A DNA stretch of 64,000 bases from Sulfurovum sp. TSL6 (GTDB taxonomy: Bacteria; Campylobacterota; Campylobacteria; Campylobacterales; Sulfurovaceae). Under the pieces are notes generated by a model. That model ran no database searches. It saw only the letters and a list, made by a program, of their open reading frames with translations, and had not been told where the DNA came from. This document shows positions 48,089 to 56,716 of this stretch, one piece after another; position 1 is the first letter of the stretch; the number at the start of each line of letters is the position of its first letter. The stretch spans positions 186,001 through 250,000 of the forward strand of contig NZ_BPFJ01000002.1 of the NCBI RefSeq assembly GCF_019972115.1, read 5' to 3'. The position numbers and the translations under genes are program-made.

Positions 48089-49381
48089 TCAATACCTCTT
48101 CTGCTCTTCATTCACTGATCTTATGATCTGTTTCACTACTTCAAACGTACGTTCAACGGATTCCAAATCCACCATCTCTCTAGTAGAATGAGGGTAACGG
48201 ATCGTTGGACCGATGGAAGCAAACTTCATAGCAGGGTATTTCTCTGCAATCACACCGCATTCAAGTCCTGCATGTATCGCCATCATCTTTGTTTTACCGA
48301 ACACAGATTGCATCTCTTGACTGACAAGATTTGTAAAATCACTGATGTCTGGTTTCCATGCAGGGTATTTATCTTCAAGTTTTACTTGATAACCGTAAGC
48401 ATTAAAAAATGCCAATGTCTCTTTTGAAATATTTTCAAGCTTCACTGCATCCATGGCACGTGCACTTGTTTCTACAAGAAGTCCGCCTTTCTCATCTGCT
48501 GTAATAATAGCCAGATTGATACTGACATCAGGAATACCCAGCTCCTCATTTTGTGCATGTACGCCATGCTTAAATCTATGTAACATCTCTATGGTTTTAT
48601 CACCCTCACGCAATACTTTCGGTCTCTCGGTGAGTTCACGTACTTTGACCAACTCTGTATTCTCCAACTTCGATTCACTACGTACAATGGCCACTGCATT
48701 CGCCGGAATAGAATTACGTCGTTCTCCTGCATACATACTTGCTAGCTGTGTGATCTTCTGTTCATATAAATACTCACCCAGTACTTTTATCGCAGAAGGA
48801 ATACCTTTATCTATATCTACACCTGAATGTCCACCCACCAGTCCTTTGACTGCCACTTCATAACAATACCCAGTTCCATCCACATAACTGTCTTGTTTTG
48901 AAGCTGTAATATCGACGCCGCCTGCACACCCTATATAGACTTCTGCTTCATCTTCACTGTCCAGGTTTAGCATGTATGGACTTTTAAGATCAAAAGCAAC
49001 TTTGTTTGCCCCTATGAGTCCCACCTCTTCATCAGAAGTAAATAGAAACTCTAACTCTTGGCCTTCATCCATAAGCTGCATCATCATCGCTATGGCCATA
49101 CCGTTATCTGCACCCAATGAAGAATCTTTGGCTTTCATCCAGCCATCTTCTATATAGGTTTCCAAAACAGGAGCCTTGCCCATACAGACCATGTCATAAT
49201 GTGCTTGAAGACAAAGTGTCGGTTTCCCTTTTGATAGGTAAATATTTTTAACGTCGTCTACTTCAACGTCATACCCTCTTTCTTTAGAAAACGTAACTAA
49301 AAATTCCAATAATCTATCTGCTATTTTACTGCAGTGTGGGATCTGTGTCAGGGTTTGAAAGTGTTCGATGATGGATGACAT
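48089..49381 (-). CDS. pepD: Aminoacyl-histidine dipeptidase PepD (M20 family)
   Basis: A zinc dipeptidase of about 430 residues. It has LCLQAHYDMVCMG, the bridging Asp segment SLGADNGMAIAMM, the catalytic TSDEEVGLIGA and late AIHAGLECGVIAEK. I start at 49381 (MSSIIEHFQ). An open TTG ten codons earlier overlaps the divergent promoter and has no ribosome site. Confidence 0.94.
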   Translation of the reverse strand: MSSIIEHFQTLTQIPHCSKIADRLLEFLVTFSKERGYDVEVDDVKNIYLSKGKPTLCLQAHYDMVCMGKAPVLETYIEDGWMKAKDSSLGADNGMAIAMMMQLMDEGQELEFLFTSDEEVGLIGANKVAFDLKSPYMLNLDSEDEAEVYIGCAGGVDITASKQDSYVDGTGYCYEVAVKGLVGGHSGVDIDKGIPSAIKVLGEYLYEQKITQLASMYAGERRNSIPANAVAIVRSESKLENTELVKVRELTERPKVLREGDKTIEMLHRFKHGVHAQNEELGIPDVSINLAIITADEKGGLLVETSARAMDAVKLENISKETLAFFNAYGYQVKLEDKYPAWKPDISDFTNLVSQEMQSVFGKTKMMAIHAGLECGVIAEKYPAMKFASIGPTIRYPHSTREMVDLESVERTFEVVKQIIRSVNEEQKRY

Positions 49382-49435
49382 ATATACTCTTTTTTGCAAA
49401 TTATAGTACAATCACATAAAAAATTAGGACCATTC

Positions 49436-49618
49436 ATGGAACATTTCTTTACCTGTCCCTACTGCTGGGAACGTATCTCTATGATACTGGACAGTTCTGA
49501 GGAAGAAAGCGATTATATAGAAGACTGTGAAGTATGCTGTCGTCCCATAGAACTTCTTTTTAGGTTTTCTGGAGAGAATTTAGTGAGTTTTGAGGCGAAA
49601 AAAATGGAAGGGATCTAA
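49436..49618 (+). CDS. CPXCG-type cysteine-rich small protein
   Basis: A 60-residue protein starting MEHFFTCPYCWERISMIL. Two zinc-knuckle-like pairs are visible: CPYC near the start and DCEVCCRPI in the middle. TTAGGA lies seven bases before this ATG, so the upstream in-frame extension is rejected. The family is small, presumably zinc-binding, and of unknown function. Convergent with the DUF1653 gene, overlapping it by four bases. Confidence 0.82.
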   Translation: MEHFFTCPYCWERISMILDSSEEESDYIEDCEVCCRPIELLFRFSGENLVSFEAKKMEGI

Positions 49619-49833
49619 CCTTCACCGTCTATCTTTTCAAAGCGAGGTATAAAGACACCCTCTACCTCAACTTTTTCCACAAACATCTCATAGGGACGTA
49701 CCCACATTCCTTCATCACCATACAAAGCCTTATAGACCACCATCCACTCTTCAGTCTCTGAGTGTTGTGCTGTCATGAAAACCTCATAAAGATTCCCTTT
49801 ATAGTGTCTATACACTCCTTTTTCTAATTTCAT
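49615..49833 (-). CDS. DUF1653-family small protein
   Basis: A 72-residue protein with the DUF1653 pattern GVYRHYKGNLYEVFMTAQHSE and VVYKALYGDEGMWVRPYEMF. The start at 49833 follows AGAAGGA by about nine bases; the ATG seven codons upstream has none. Function unknown. Confidence 0.88.
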   Translation of the reverse strand: MKLEKGVYRHYKGNLYEVFMTAQHSETEEWMVVYKALYGDEGMWVRPYEMFVEKVEVEGVFIPRFEKIDGEG

Positions 49834-49904
49834 TTTAGACGTCCTTCTCTTCATATATTTAATCTAGTATATAAAAATTTTCATAAAGCTACTATAATAT
49901 AATT

Positions 49905-50522
49905 ATGATTATAGATTTTAACCCAAAAGGATCAAATGTGAAACAATGGCGTTTAGATTTTAGAGTTTGGCACTGGGTACATGCAACAGTCATTTTAGGT
50001 CTGTTAGGAACAGTATTTTTACGAAAAACCTTTTTAAGTTGGAGAGCCAATGCTGAACTTCTTACTCAAAAACTTTCAGAGATAAACATTGCAGTCACGG
50101 CTGATCAAGCCAAAGGACTTGCCACAGCCATCCGTGCTCCTATGTGGGAGTGGCACATCCTCTTAGGATATGCATTGGCCGCTTTGCTCCTTTGGAGACT
50201 CCTGCTCTTTTTTACCCAAAGTGGGAAAATGAACTACCTGAACTACAAAGAAAAGACGCTACATAAAAAAATGGTAACTCTGAGTTATGTCTTTCTCTAT
50301 GCTGGCCTTCTATTTATGGCAATGACAGGATTGACCATTCACTTTTATGAAGCACTTTCTCTTACAAAAGATACAGCCCATGACATCAAAGAAACCCATG
50401 AACTTGTTTACAATGCCATATTGATCTTTGTACCCCTGCATATTATCGGGGTTATTGTTGCTGAGAGCAGAGATGAAAAAGGGATTATTTCAGATATGAT
50501 CCATGGAGGGAACAGAACTTGA
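49905..50522 (+). CDS. Di-heme cytochrome b561-type membrane protein
   Basis: A 205-residue integral membrane protein with four likely helices. Candidate heme-ligand histidines: VWHWVHA near residue 25, EWHILLGY near 84, ETHELVY near 165 and VPLHIIGV near 177. This matches b-type cytochromes of hydrogenases, formate dehydrogenases and thiosulfate reductases that pass electrons to or from menaquinone. No partner enzyme is adjacent, so it is an orphan subunit or a stand-alone cytochrome. Confidence 0.85.
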   Translation: MIIDFNPKGSNVKQWRLDFRVWHWVHATVILGLLGTVFLRKTFLSWRANAELLTQKLSEINIAVTADQAKGLATAIRAPMWEWHILLGYALAALLLWRLLLFFTQSGKMNYLNYKEKTLHKKMVTLSYVFLYAGLLFMAMTGLTIHFYEALSLTKDTAHDIKETHELVYNAILIFVPLHIIGVIVAESRDEKGIISDMIHGGNRT

Positions 50523-50551
50523 TCTGTTTTTAACCCGATATATATGTGACT

Positions 50552-50575
50552 AAACCAACATGAGATGTTGGGTTT
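50552..50575 (+). terminator. Hairpin after the cytochrome b gene
   Basis: AAACCAACAT pairs with ATGTTGGGTTT (one bulge) around GAG, 30 bases past the stop. Confidence 0.5.
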
Positions 50576-50613
50576 GGCATATAACATTACTAAGATATTT
50601 AACCATGAAGTTT

Positions 50614-50648
50614 AACCCTTGTTCCCATATAGATCACAGGAACAGGTT
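50614..50648 (-). terminator. Hairpin after metH
   Basis: AACC-TTGTTCC and GGAACA-GGTT form a bulged 10-bp stem ending six bases from the metH stop on the 3' side. Confidence 0.45.
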
Positions 50649-50654
50649 AAGATC

Positions 50655-53600
50655 CTATAACGAATAATACGTCGCACTTTTATGGTGCACCACCAAGGCA
50701 GTAGTACTCTGTTCGGGAACTATCTGGAATGTTTCAGAGAGTTCTATACCAAACTCTTCAGGTTTTAACATATCAAACAACTCTCTGCTCTGTTCCAGAT
50801 CGGGACATGCTGGGTACCCGAACGAATATCTAGCCCCCTGGTAACGGTTCATACGTACATCACGTAAAGTATGACCTTCATCTTCGGCAGTGATGTTGAG
50901 ATCCAAACGTATCTGTTTGTGTACCACTTCAGCCAGTGCTTCAGCAAGTTCCACTGAGAGCCCGTGTACCATATTATACTCCAGGTATTTACCTGCATCG
51001 TAAAGCTCTTTTTCATAGGCAGAGAATTTCGCACCTGCACTCACACAGGTAAGTGCAATGACATCGTGTCTGTCATGTCTGTAAAAGTCGGAAAGTGCCC
51101 GGTGAGGTTTTCTGCCTTGTCTAGGAAAAGAGAATTTTGTGACTGCCCTACCGATGACTTTGTTTAAAGGTTCACGGTTGGCATTGGCATCGACATTCCA
51201 CCCTTCACTCTCATCGAACAAGAACAATTCCTGATCATCACTCCTACAAGGATAATATCCGTAGATGATCGTCGGTTCAAAAAGATCTTTTTCGATAAAC
51301 TCTTTTTTCAAACGTTCAAAAGCAGGATAGACGGTCTCGTCTATGAGCTTTTGATAGGCTTCTTTATCCATACCTTTGCTCTTATAACCCCAGTGCATCT
51401 TAAAGACAGAACGTGTATTGATCCACTCGTAGATCATAGAGAGATCCAAGTCTTCTTTTTGAAGGACTCTTCTTCCCCAGAATGGCGGTGTGGGTATCTC
51501 TACCTTCTCAGGCATTTCTATCTCTTCAAACGGTGGTATCACAACCTCTTTTTTTACTTTTTCAACACGTTCTTCCATATCTCCGGCCAGACGCGTATCC
51601 AATCCTACAGCGTTATCTTCATTATACTTCTCGATACGACTCATAGCGATAACGCCGTCAAATGCATCACGACAGTAGAATATAGGGCCTTTATAAATAG
51701 GTCTGCAGAAATCATCTACAAAAGCGCGTGTAAGTGCTGCTCCTCCTAAAAGTACCGGTATCTCCATACCCATCTCGGCCATCGTTTCAAGATTCTCTCT
51801 CATCACCGCCGTGGACTTCACCAACAGTCCGGACATACCGATCGCCTGGATAGATTGTTTCTCTACAATGTCGAGATACTCCTGCAGTTCGGTTTTTATC
51901 CCGACGTTCACTACTTTAAATCCATTATTTGAAAGGATAATATCTACAAGATTTTTACCCACATCATGTACATCACCTTTCACAGTACCTATGACCAGTG
52001 TGGTATCTGTCTCTTTTTCTTGCTTGGTCAAATGGGGATTGAGGTAATCTACCGTTGCTTTCATCGTCTCAGCACTTTGAAGCACAAATGGTAACTGCAT
52101 CTGCCCTGAACCAAAGAGTTCACCCACCACTTTCATCGCGTCTATAAGGATTTCATTTACGATCACATCCGGGTGTATTTCATGACGTGCCTCTTCTACC
52201 AAAGGTATCATCCGTTCTTTGTCACCATCCATAAGAAGTTTTTTGATCTTCTCTTCATTGCTCATAGCTTCATAGGCTTCATCTGCACCTTCATCTTCTA
52301 CCACAGCATCTGCAAAATGGTCGATGAATTTAAAGAGTGATTTCTCATCTGGTGTAAAAAGTAATTCTTCACAAATAGCAATGTCCTCGGCTGTCATTTT
52401 AGCCAGTGGAATAATGTGCTTCACATTAATGATCACAGAGGTCATACCTGCCTGCACACAGTGATGCAAGAAAACAGAATTCAAATAGAATCTCGCATGT
52501 TTTTCCAAACCAAATGAAATGTTTGAAAGTCCAAGTGTCGAACCTACTTCAGGGTAGATCTCATGTATCTCTTTAATGGCTTCATAGGCATTCTTTCCCG
52601 CTAACCTATCTTCTTCTTCACCCGTACCCACAGTAAAGGCCAGCATATCGAACATAATGTTTTGAGGTTCCAGTCCATGTTTGTGCACGGCAAGTTCGTA
52701 CATTCGTTTAGCCACTGCGACTTTCTTCTCTTTGCTTCTTGCCATCCCCTCTTCATCTATCACAAGACAGACAAGCACAGCCCCATACTTTTTGGCTAAC
52801 TTACAATAGGTTTCAAAGTTCTCTTCTCCATCTTCCAGGTTCGTTGAGTTGATGATAGGCTTTCCACCGATACACTTAAGCCCCTCTTCTATGGTATTGG
52901 GTCGTGTTGCATCGGGCATCAGAGGAAGCGGTATCTTCTGGTTATAGAGCTCCATGACCGCTCGCATATCCTTAGCCCCGTCACGCCCTGCGAACTCCAC
53001 ATTGACATCAAGCATATGCGCCCCATCACGCACCTGTGCCTGGCCTACAGTCAGTGTACCTTCATAATCACTGGCTAAGATAAGCTCTCTAAATGCTTTA
53101 GAACCCGTAGCATTACTTCGTTCACCTATGAGCAGTGGTGCTGGTTCCTGGAAAAGTTCTACCGTATTAAAAAGTGAAGCAATAGAAGGTTCTATGCTAC
53201 CCGTAGGTTTTTTGGGTACTAAAGCTTCCACTGCTTTTTTGAGTGCTTGAATGTGTTGAGGCGTTGTACCACAACATCCACCAAGAAAACTTACGCCGTC
53301 ATACCCTGTAAACTCCAGTTGTTTTTCGGTGAATTCATCCGGCCCCATAGGATAGTAGGTATACCCTCCACGGTTTTGAGGAAGTCCCGCATTCGCATGT
53401 ACCGAGATAGGTATAGCACAAAGCTCAGAGAGTGTTTTGAGATGCTTTTTAACCTGATCCGGACCTGTACCACAGTTCAATCCTAAAGAGAGAATATCAA
53501 ATGGCTCCAAGATAGTAACAATAGTCTCAGCATTGGTACCTATCAGCATAGATCCACTAAGCTCTATCGTTACGGATACCATGATAGGAAGTTGAACATT

Positions 53601-54179
53601 TCTCTCTTCATTTGCGTCCTGGCAGGCATGTAAAGCAGCTTTGATCTGTAGAGGATCTTGACATGTTTCTAAAAGAAAGACATCACATCCCCCATCTATA
53701 AGCCCAAGTGCAACAAGTTTATATCCCTCATACATTTCGTCATAATGAATGTGTCCCAGAGAGGGAAGCTTTGTCCCCGGTCCTATTGAACCTAAGACAA
53801 ACTTCGGTGACTCTTGCGTGCCATATTCATTACAGACCTCTTTGACAAGCTGAGCGCCTTTTTTGGAAAGTTCATAGGCACGTTCACCCATCTGATACTC
53901 ATCCAGTACCCATGGCATCGTACCAAAAGTATTCGTTTTGAGTAGATCAGCACCCGCCATAGCATACCGCTTATGGATACGCCCTATAAGCTCTGGTGCT
54001 GTATGGTTAAGCAGTTCATTACATCCCTCCTGATCCACACCTTTATCATCTATCCATGCTTCAGCTGGAACTGTAAGGTCTTGTATCTGTGTACCCATCG
54101 CACCATCGATGACGAGTATACGCTCTTGTAAAAGTGATTTGATTGTTTCTGTAATAGACAAAAAACGCCCCTTTATCAT
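50655..54179 (-). CDS. metH: Cobalamin-dependent methionine synthase
   Basis: A 1174-residue four-module enzyme: homocysteine domain (about 15-330, zinc cysteines in GGCCGTTP), pterin domain (about 345-620, GERSNATGSK), cobalamin cap and binding domain (about 640-890, with VKGDVHDVGKNLV whose His ligates cobalt), and SAM reactivation domain (about 920-1174). It makes methionine from homocysteine. The ATG at 54179 has no clear ribosome site. A TTG at 54161 has AAAGGGG seven bases before it, so the true start may be six codons in. Confidence 0.96.
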   Translation of the reverse strand: MIKGRFLSITETIKSLLQERILVIDGAMGTQIQDLTVPAEAWIDDKGVDQEGCNELLNHTAPELIGRIHKRYAMAGADLLKTNTFGTMPWVLDEYQMGERAYELSKKGAQLVKEVCNEYGTQESPKFVLGSIGPGTKLPSLGHIHYDEMYEGYKLVALGLIDGGCDVFLLETCQDPLQIKAALHACQDANEERNVQLPIMVSVTIELSGSMLIGTNAETIVTILEPFDILSLGLNCGTGPDQVKKHLKTLSELCAIPISVHANAGLPQNRGGYTYYPMGPDEFTEKQLEFTGYDGVSFLGGCCGTTPQHIQALKKAVEALVPKKPTGSIEPSIASLFNTVELFQEPAPLLIGERSNATGSKAFRELILASDYEGTLTVGQAQVRDGAHMLDVNVEFAGRDGAKDMRAVMELYNQKIPLPLMPDATRPNTIEEGLKCIGGKPIINSTNLEDGEENFETYCKLAKKYGAVLVCLVIDEEGMARSKEKKVAVAKRMYELAVHKHGLEPQNIMFDMLAFTVGTGEEEDRLAGKNAYEAIKEIHEIYPEVGSTLGLSNISFGLEKHARFYLNSVFLHHCVQAGMTSVIINVKHIIPLAKMTAEDIAICEELLFTPDEKSLFKFIDHFADAVVEDEGADEAYEAMSNEEKIKKLLMDGDKERMIPLVEEARHEIHPDVIVNEILIDAMKVVGELFGSGQMQLPFVLQSAETMKATVDYLNPHLTKQEKETDTTLVIGTVKGDVHDVGKNLVDIILSNNGFKVVNVGIKTELQEYLDIVEKQSIQAIGMSGLLVKSTAVMRENLETMAEMGMEIPVLLGGAALTRAFVDDFCRPIYKGPIFYCRDAFDGVIAMSRIEKYNEDNAVGLDTRLAGDMEERVEKVKKEVVIPPFEEIEMPEKVEIPTPPFWGRRVLQKEDLDLSMIYEWINTRSVFKMHWGYKSKGMDKEAYQKLIDETVYPAFERLKKEFIEKDLFEPTIIYGYYPCRSDDQELFLFDESEGWNVDANANREPLNKVIGRAVTKFSFPRQGRKPHRALSDFYRHDRHDVIALTCVSAGAKFSAYEKELYDAGKYLEYNMVHGLSVELAEALAEVVHKQIRLDLNITAEDEGHTLRDVRMNRYQGARYSFGYPACPDLEQSRELFDMLKPEEFGIELSETFQIVPEQSTTALVVHHKSATYYSL

Positions 54180-54313
54180 AATTCTGTAATTGTAGCAAAG
54201 TATGAAGAAAATATGATTAAATCTTAGTCCTAAGCTATAGTATCATGTTCATATAAGCGATAGATAGATATTATATTATCTATTATATTTAAGGCTAAAC
54301 TCATTGTGAAGTG

Positions 54314-54394
54314 AGGACAGAAAGTGATGGGTCTCAATGTAGATTGCCAAACTGCCAAATGTGCTTGATCTGCATTTGTACTTCTTTCTGTCCT
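54314..54394. ncRNA. 81-nt two-stem structured element between metH and the PAS gene
   Basis: A perfect 11-bp outer stem AGGACAGAAAG (54314-54324) / CTTTCTGTCCT (54384-54394) encloses a 12/8-base internal loop. An 8-bp inner stem ATGTAGAT (54337-54344) / ATCTGCAT (54368-54375) follows. The 23-base terminal loop contains GCCAAACTGCCAAA, a short direct repeat. It lies in a 258-base gap between divergent starts, so it is a leader element of one or both genes, a small RNA, or a short mobile hairpin. It matches no riboswitch I recognise. Confidence 0.5.
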
Positions 54395-54437
54395 ATAACA
54401 CTTTTAATGTAACATATCTATTGTCCATGGAGAAAAA

Positions 54438-54890
54438 ATGGGAAAAACAGTTAAAAACACTATTACCGGTAAAGAAATCACAAAACCAGATCCTGTAGAT
54501 ATAGAGGTACCATTTGATGGTGGTGTGATGATTACGGAAACAGATACGGCAGGTATCATTACTTATGCTAACCGTAAATTTCGTGAACTTACCGGTTATA
54601 CAAAAGAAGAACTCATTGGATCACCACACAGTATAAACAGACATCCGGATATGCCAAAAGCAGCGTTCAAAGAGTTATGGGAAACAATAAAAGGTGGTAA
54701 CTACTGGGAAGGTTTTGTAAAAAATATGACCAGTGAAGGCAAATATTACAATGTTGTTGTGTGGATAAAACCTAAATTAGACGATGATGGCAATATCATC
54801 GGATATATTGCAGGAAGAAAAATTCCTGATAAAGACCTCATGCAAAGAGCTTTCGACAAATACAAGGTCATGAAGAATAATGAAATATAG
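54438..54890 (+). CDS. CetB/Aer-like PAS domain protein (energy or redox sensing)
   Basis: A 150-residue cytosolic protein that is essentially one PAS domain (about 28-130). The segments ITYANRKFRELTGYTKEELIG, NRHPDMPKAAFKELWETIKGG and WEGFVKNMTSEGKYY are those of the Aer FAD-binding PAS family. Campylobacter CetB, which signals with membrane protein CetA in energy taxis, has the same single-domain form. No CetA-like receptor is adjacent here. GGAG precedes the ATG by 6-7 bases. Confidence 0.85.
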   Translation: MGKTVKNTITGKEITKPDPVDIEVPFDGGVMITETDTAGIITYANRKFRELTGYTKEELIGSPHSINRHPDMPKAAFKELWETIKGGNYWEGFVKNMTSEGKYYNVVVWIKPKLDDDGNIIGYIAGRKIPDKDLMQRAFDKYKVMKNNEI

Positions 54891-54911
54891 TTAATGGGTC
54901 AAGCCCATTAA
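54891..54911 (+). terminator. Terminator of the PAS gene
   Basis: Perfect stem TTAATGGG/CCCATTAA with a 5-base loop directly after the stop, followed by CGTTTCTTT. Confidence 0.65.
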
Positions 54912-54926
54912 CGTTTCTTTCGAAAA

Positions 54927-55157
54927 CTATAAACTTTTTTTCGCTTCTTCCAATGCTTCGATCACTGCATCGATATTTGCTTTAGGAATATGTACTTTCC
55001 AATCTGGTTCTTCAGCTCCTGCTTGCAGGGAAATACCGATACTTGCTACACTTTCACTCTTTGGACCATAAGGTTCTGATACCGTCGTAACAGTGATCTT
55101 CCCATCTTTTGTACCACTCAAGGTCATTTCATCTATTTTTGTTACTGTGCCACTCAT
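54927..55157 (-). CDS. Small hypothetical protein, 76 residues
   Basis: An acidic soluble protein beginning MSGTVTKIDEMTLSGTKDGK. It has alternating beta-strand patterns followed by a C-terminal helix (IDAVIEALEEAKKSL). A WKVHIPK strand precedes the helix, vaguely like PC4/YdbC-type small DNA-binding proteins, too weak to assign. ATTC TCC-complement (GGAG) ribosome site upstream. It is 51 bases before lpxD. Confidence 0.7.
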   Translation of the reverse strand: MSGTVTKIDEMTLSGTKDGKITVTTVSEPYGPKSESVASIGISLQAGAEEPDWKVHIPKANIDAVIEALEEAKKSL

Positions 55158-55207
55158 ATATTCTCCTTTAAATTTTTAATATCAATGATTATATTACAAT
55201 GACTTAA

Positions 55208-56167
55208 CTATTTTTTACCTTTGACCAACCCCATTATTTTAGCTTGCAAACGCAACCACATTTTATGATCAATAGCAGGAAAACCTGCATAGGTTTTGCC
55301 ACCTTCAAGAGACTTGGTAACACCGCCTTTCCCTGCGATAGTTGCAAAGTCACCCACTTCCAAATGTCCTGCAGTGGCACTTTGTCCACCCATGACTACA
55401 TTTCTGCCTAAAGTCGTAGAACCTGCAAGACCCACTTGAGCAGCACAAAGGGTATGCTCACCGACATCACAGTTATGTGCGATCTGTATAAGGTTATCGA
55501 GTTTGGTACCTTTACGGATATATGTTGTACCGAATACGGCTCTGTCTATGGCACAGTTTGCACCGATCTCTACATCATTTTCTACAACAACATTACCATT
55601 CTGATAGATCTTCACATGTTCACCAAGCTTTGTATGTGCAAAACCGTACCCATCACAACCGATCACTGTACCACTATGAATGATACACTCAGAACCTATT
55701 TCTGTATGATGATACAGGGTCACATTTGGATGGAGAAGTGTCCCTGAACCAATCGTCACATTATCACCCACATAGCAACCTGCCAAGAGTGTAACATTGT
55801 CGCCCAGTTTGACATTTTTACCAAAAGAGACGCTCTTATCTATATCACATGCCTCACCGACAGTAGGCTGTGAGGCCTCACTCCCAAGTTTATGTGCGAA
55901 GAACTTAGAGGCCAGTGCCAATTTAAGATACGCTTCATCTGTAATCAGCGCAATCGTTCCAGAAGGCAGTAACCCTGCATGCTTTTCATCGATCAGTACC
56001 GCAGCAGCCTTGGTATCTGCCAATTGTGAAGCATATTTACTATCCGTAAAAAAACTAAGTTGTGTGGATGTAGCTTCACTCAGTGTGTGTATCCCTTCTA
56101 TAATGAGATCTTCACCTTGAAAGTCTAAGCCAATATGTTCTGTTATTTCTGAGAGTGGGTAAGTCAT
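55208..56167 (-). CDS. lpxD: UDP-3-O-acylglucosamine N-acyltransferase
   Basis: A 319-residue lipid A enzyme. The N-terminal uridine-binding domain (about 1-100) is followed by a left-handed beta-helix of hexapeptide repeats (from [11 protein letters not shown]) with the catalytic His in [11 protein letters not shown], and a C-terminal helix. Confirms a Gram-negative outer membrane. Follows ilvH as in Campylobacter. Confidence 0.96.
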   Translation of the reverse strand: MTYPLSEITEHIGLDFQGEDLIIEGIHTLSEATSTQLSFFTDSKYASQLADTKAAAVLIDEKHAGLLPSGTIALITDEAYLKLALASKFFAHKLGSEASQPTVGEACDIDKSVSFGKNVKLGDNVTLLAGCYVGDNVTIGSGTLLHPNVTLYHHTEIGSECIIHSGTVIGCDGYGFAHTKLGEHVKIYQNGNVVVENDVEIGANCAIDRAVFGTTYIRKGTKLDNLIQIAHNCDVGEHTLCAAQVGLAGSTTLGRNVVMGGQSATAGHLEVGDFATIAGKGGVTKSLEGGKTYAGFPAIDHKMWLRLQAKIMGLVKGKK

Positions 56168-56236
56168 AAAGTGGTCCTTTTAACTTAAAGTAGATATCAC
56201 TCTCCTTACAGGAAAGTGACAGAAGTAGAGTATCTT

Positions 56237-56716
56237 TTATCTTTCTATAGCGACAACACCGCCACGTACAATCTCAAAAGGGTTGTAACGTTGTGCTGCT
56301 TCTATGAAATGCTGTGTACGTTTTGGATCATCCGCTACCATGGCGATGATCATCTCTTTACCCACATTTGCGATACCACCATTATAAGCCGCACACAATG
56401 CTCCGATATCACTTAAGTGTTCTGTAATAGGAAACTTCACTAATACCATCTCTTTTTCAACCATCTCTTCATGCTCAATAACCTTATATACAGGGATCAG
56501 CTTATGCAGTTGCTTAGTGATCTGCTCCATGACTTTGGCAGAACCATTCGTTTCGATCGTAATATGTGACATTTCACTCTCAGGTATAGGTGCCACAGTG
56601 AGTGATGCGATGTTATACCCACGTGCTGCAAAAAGTGATGTGACACGTGCAAGAACAGAACTCTCATTCAATACGATCACAGAAATAACACGTCTTTTAT
56701 TCATAGAACTTTCCAT
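56237..56716 (-). CDS. ilvH: Acetolactate synthase small (regulatory) subunit
   Basis: A 159-residue ACT-domain protein with VLNESSVLARVTSLFAARGYNIASLTVAP. It confers valine feedback on IlvB. Its start shares one base with the ilvB stop, so the two are coupled. Confidence 0.96.
   Translation of the reverse strand: MESSMNKRRVISVIVLNESSVLARVTSLFAARGYNIASLTVAPIPESEMSHITIETNGSAKVMEQITKQLHKLIPVYKVIEHEEMVEKEMVLVKFPITEHLSDIGALCAAYNGGIANVGKEMIIAMVADDPKRTQHFIEAAQRYNPFEIVRGGVVAIER

Noticed and set aside
49394-49435. 14-codon N-terminal extension of the CPXCG protein
   Set aside because: The inner ATG at 49436 has a TTAGGA site; the extension overlaps the divergent pepD promoter and lacks one.
54180-54437. 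Known SAM, SAH or cobalamin riboswitch upstream of metH
   Set aside because: The hairpin there lacks the conserved core bases I know for these classes, so I report it only as an unassigned structure.
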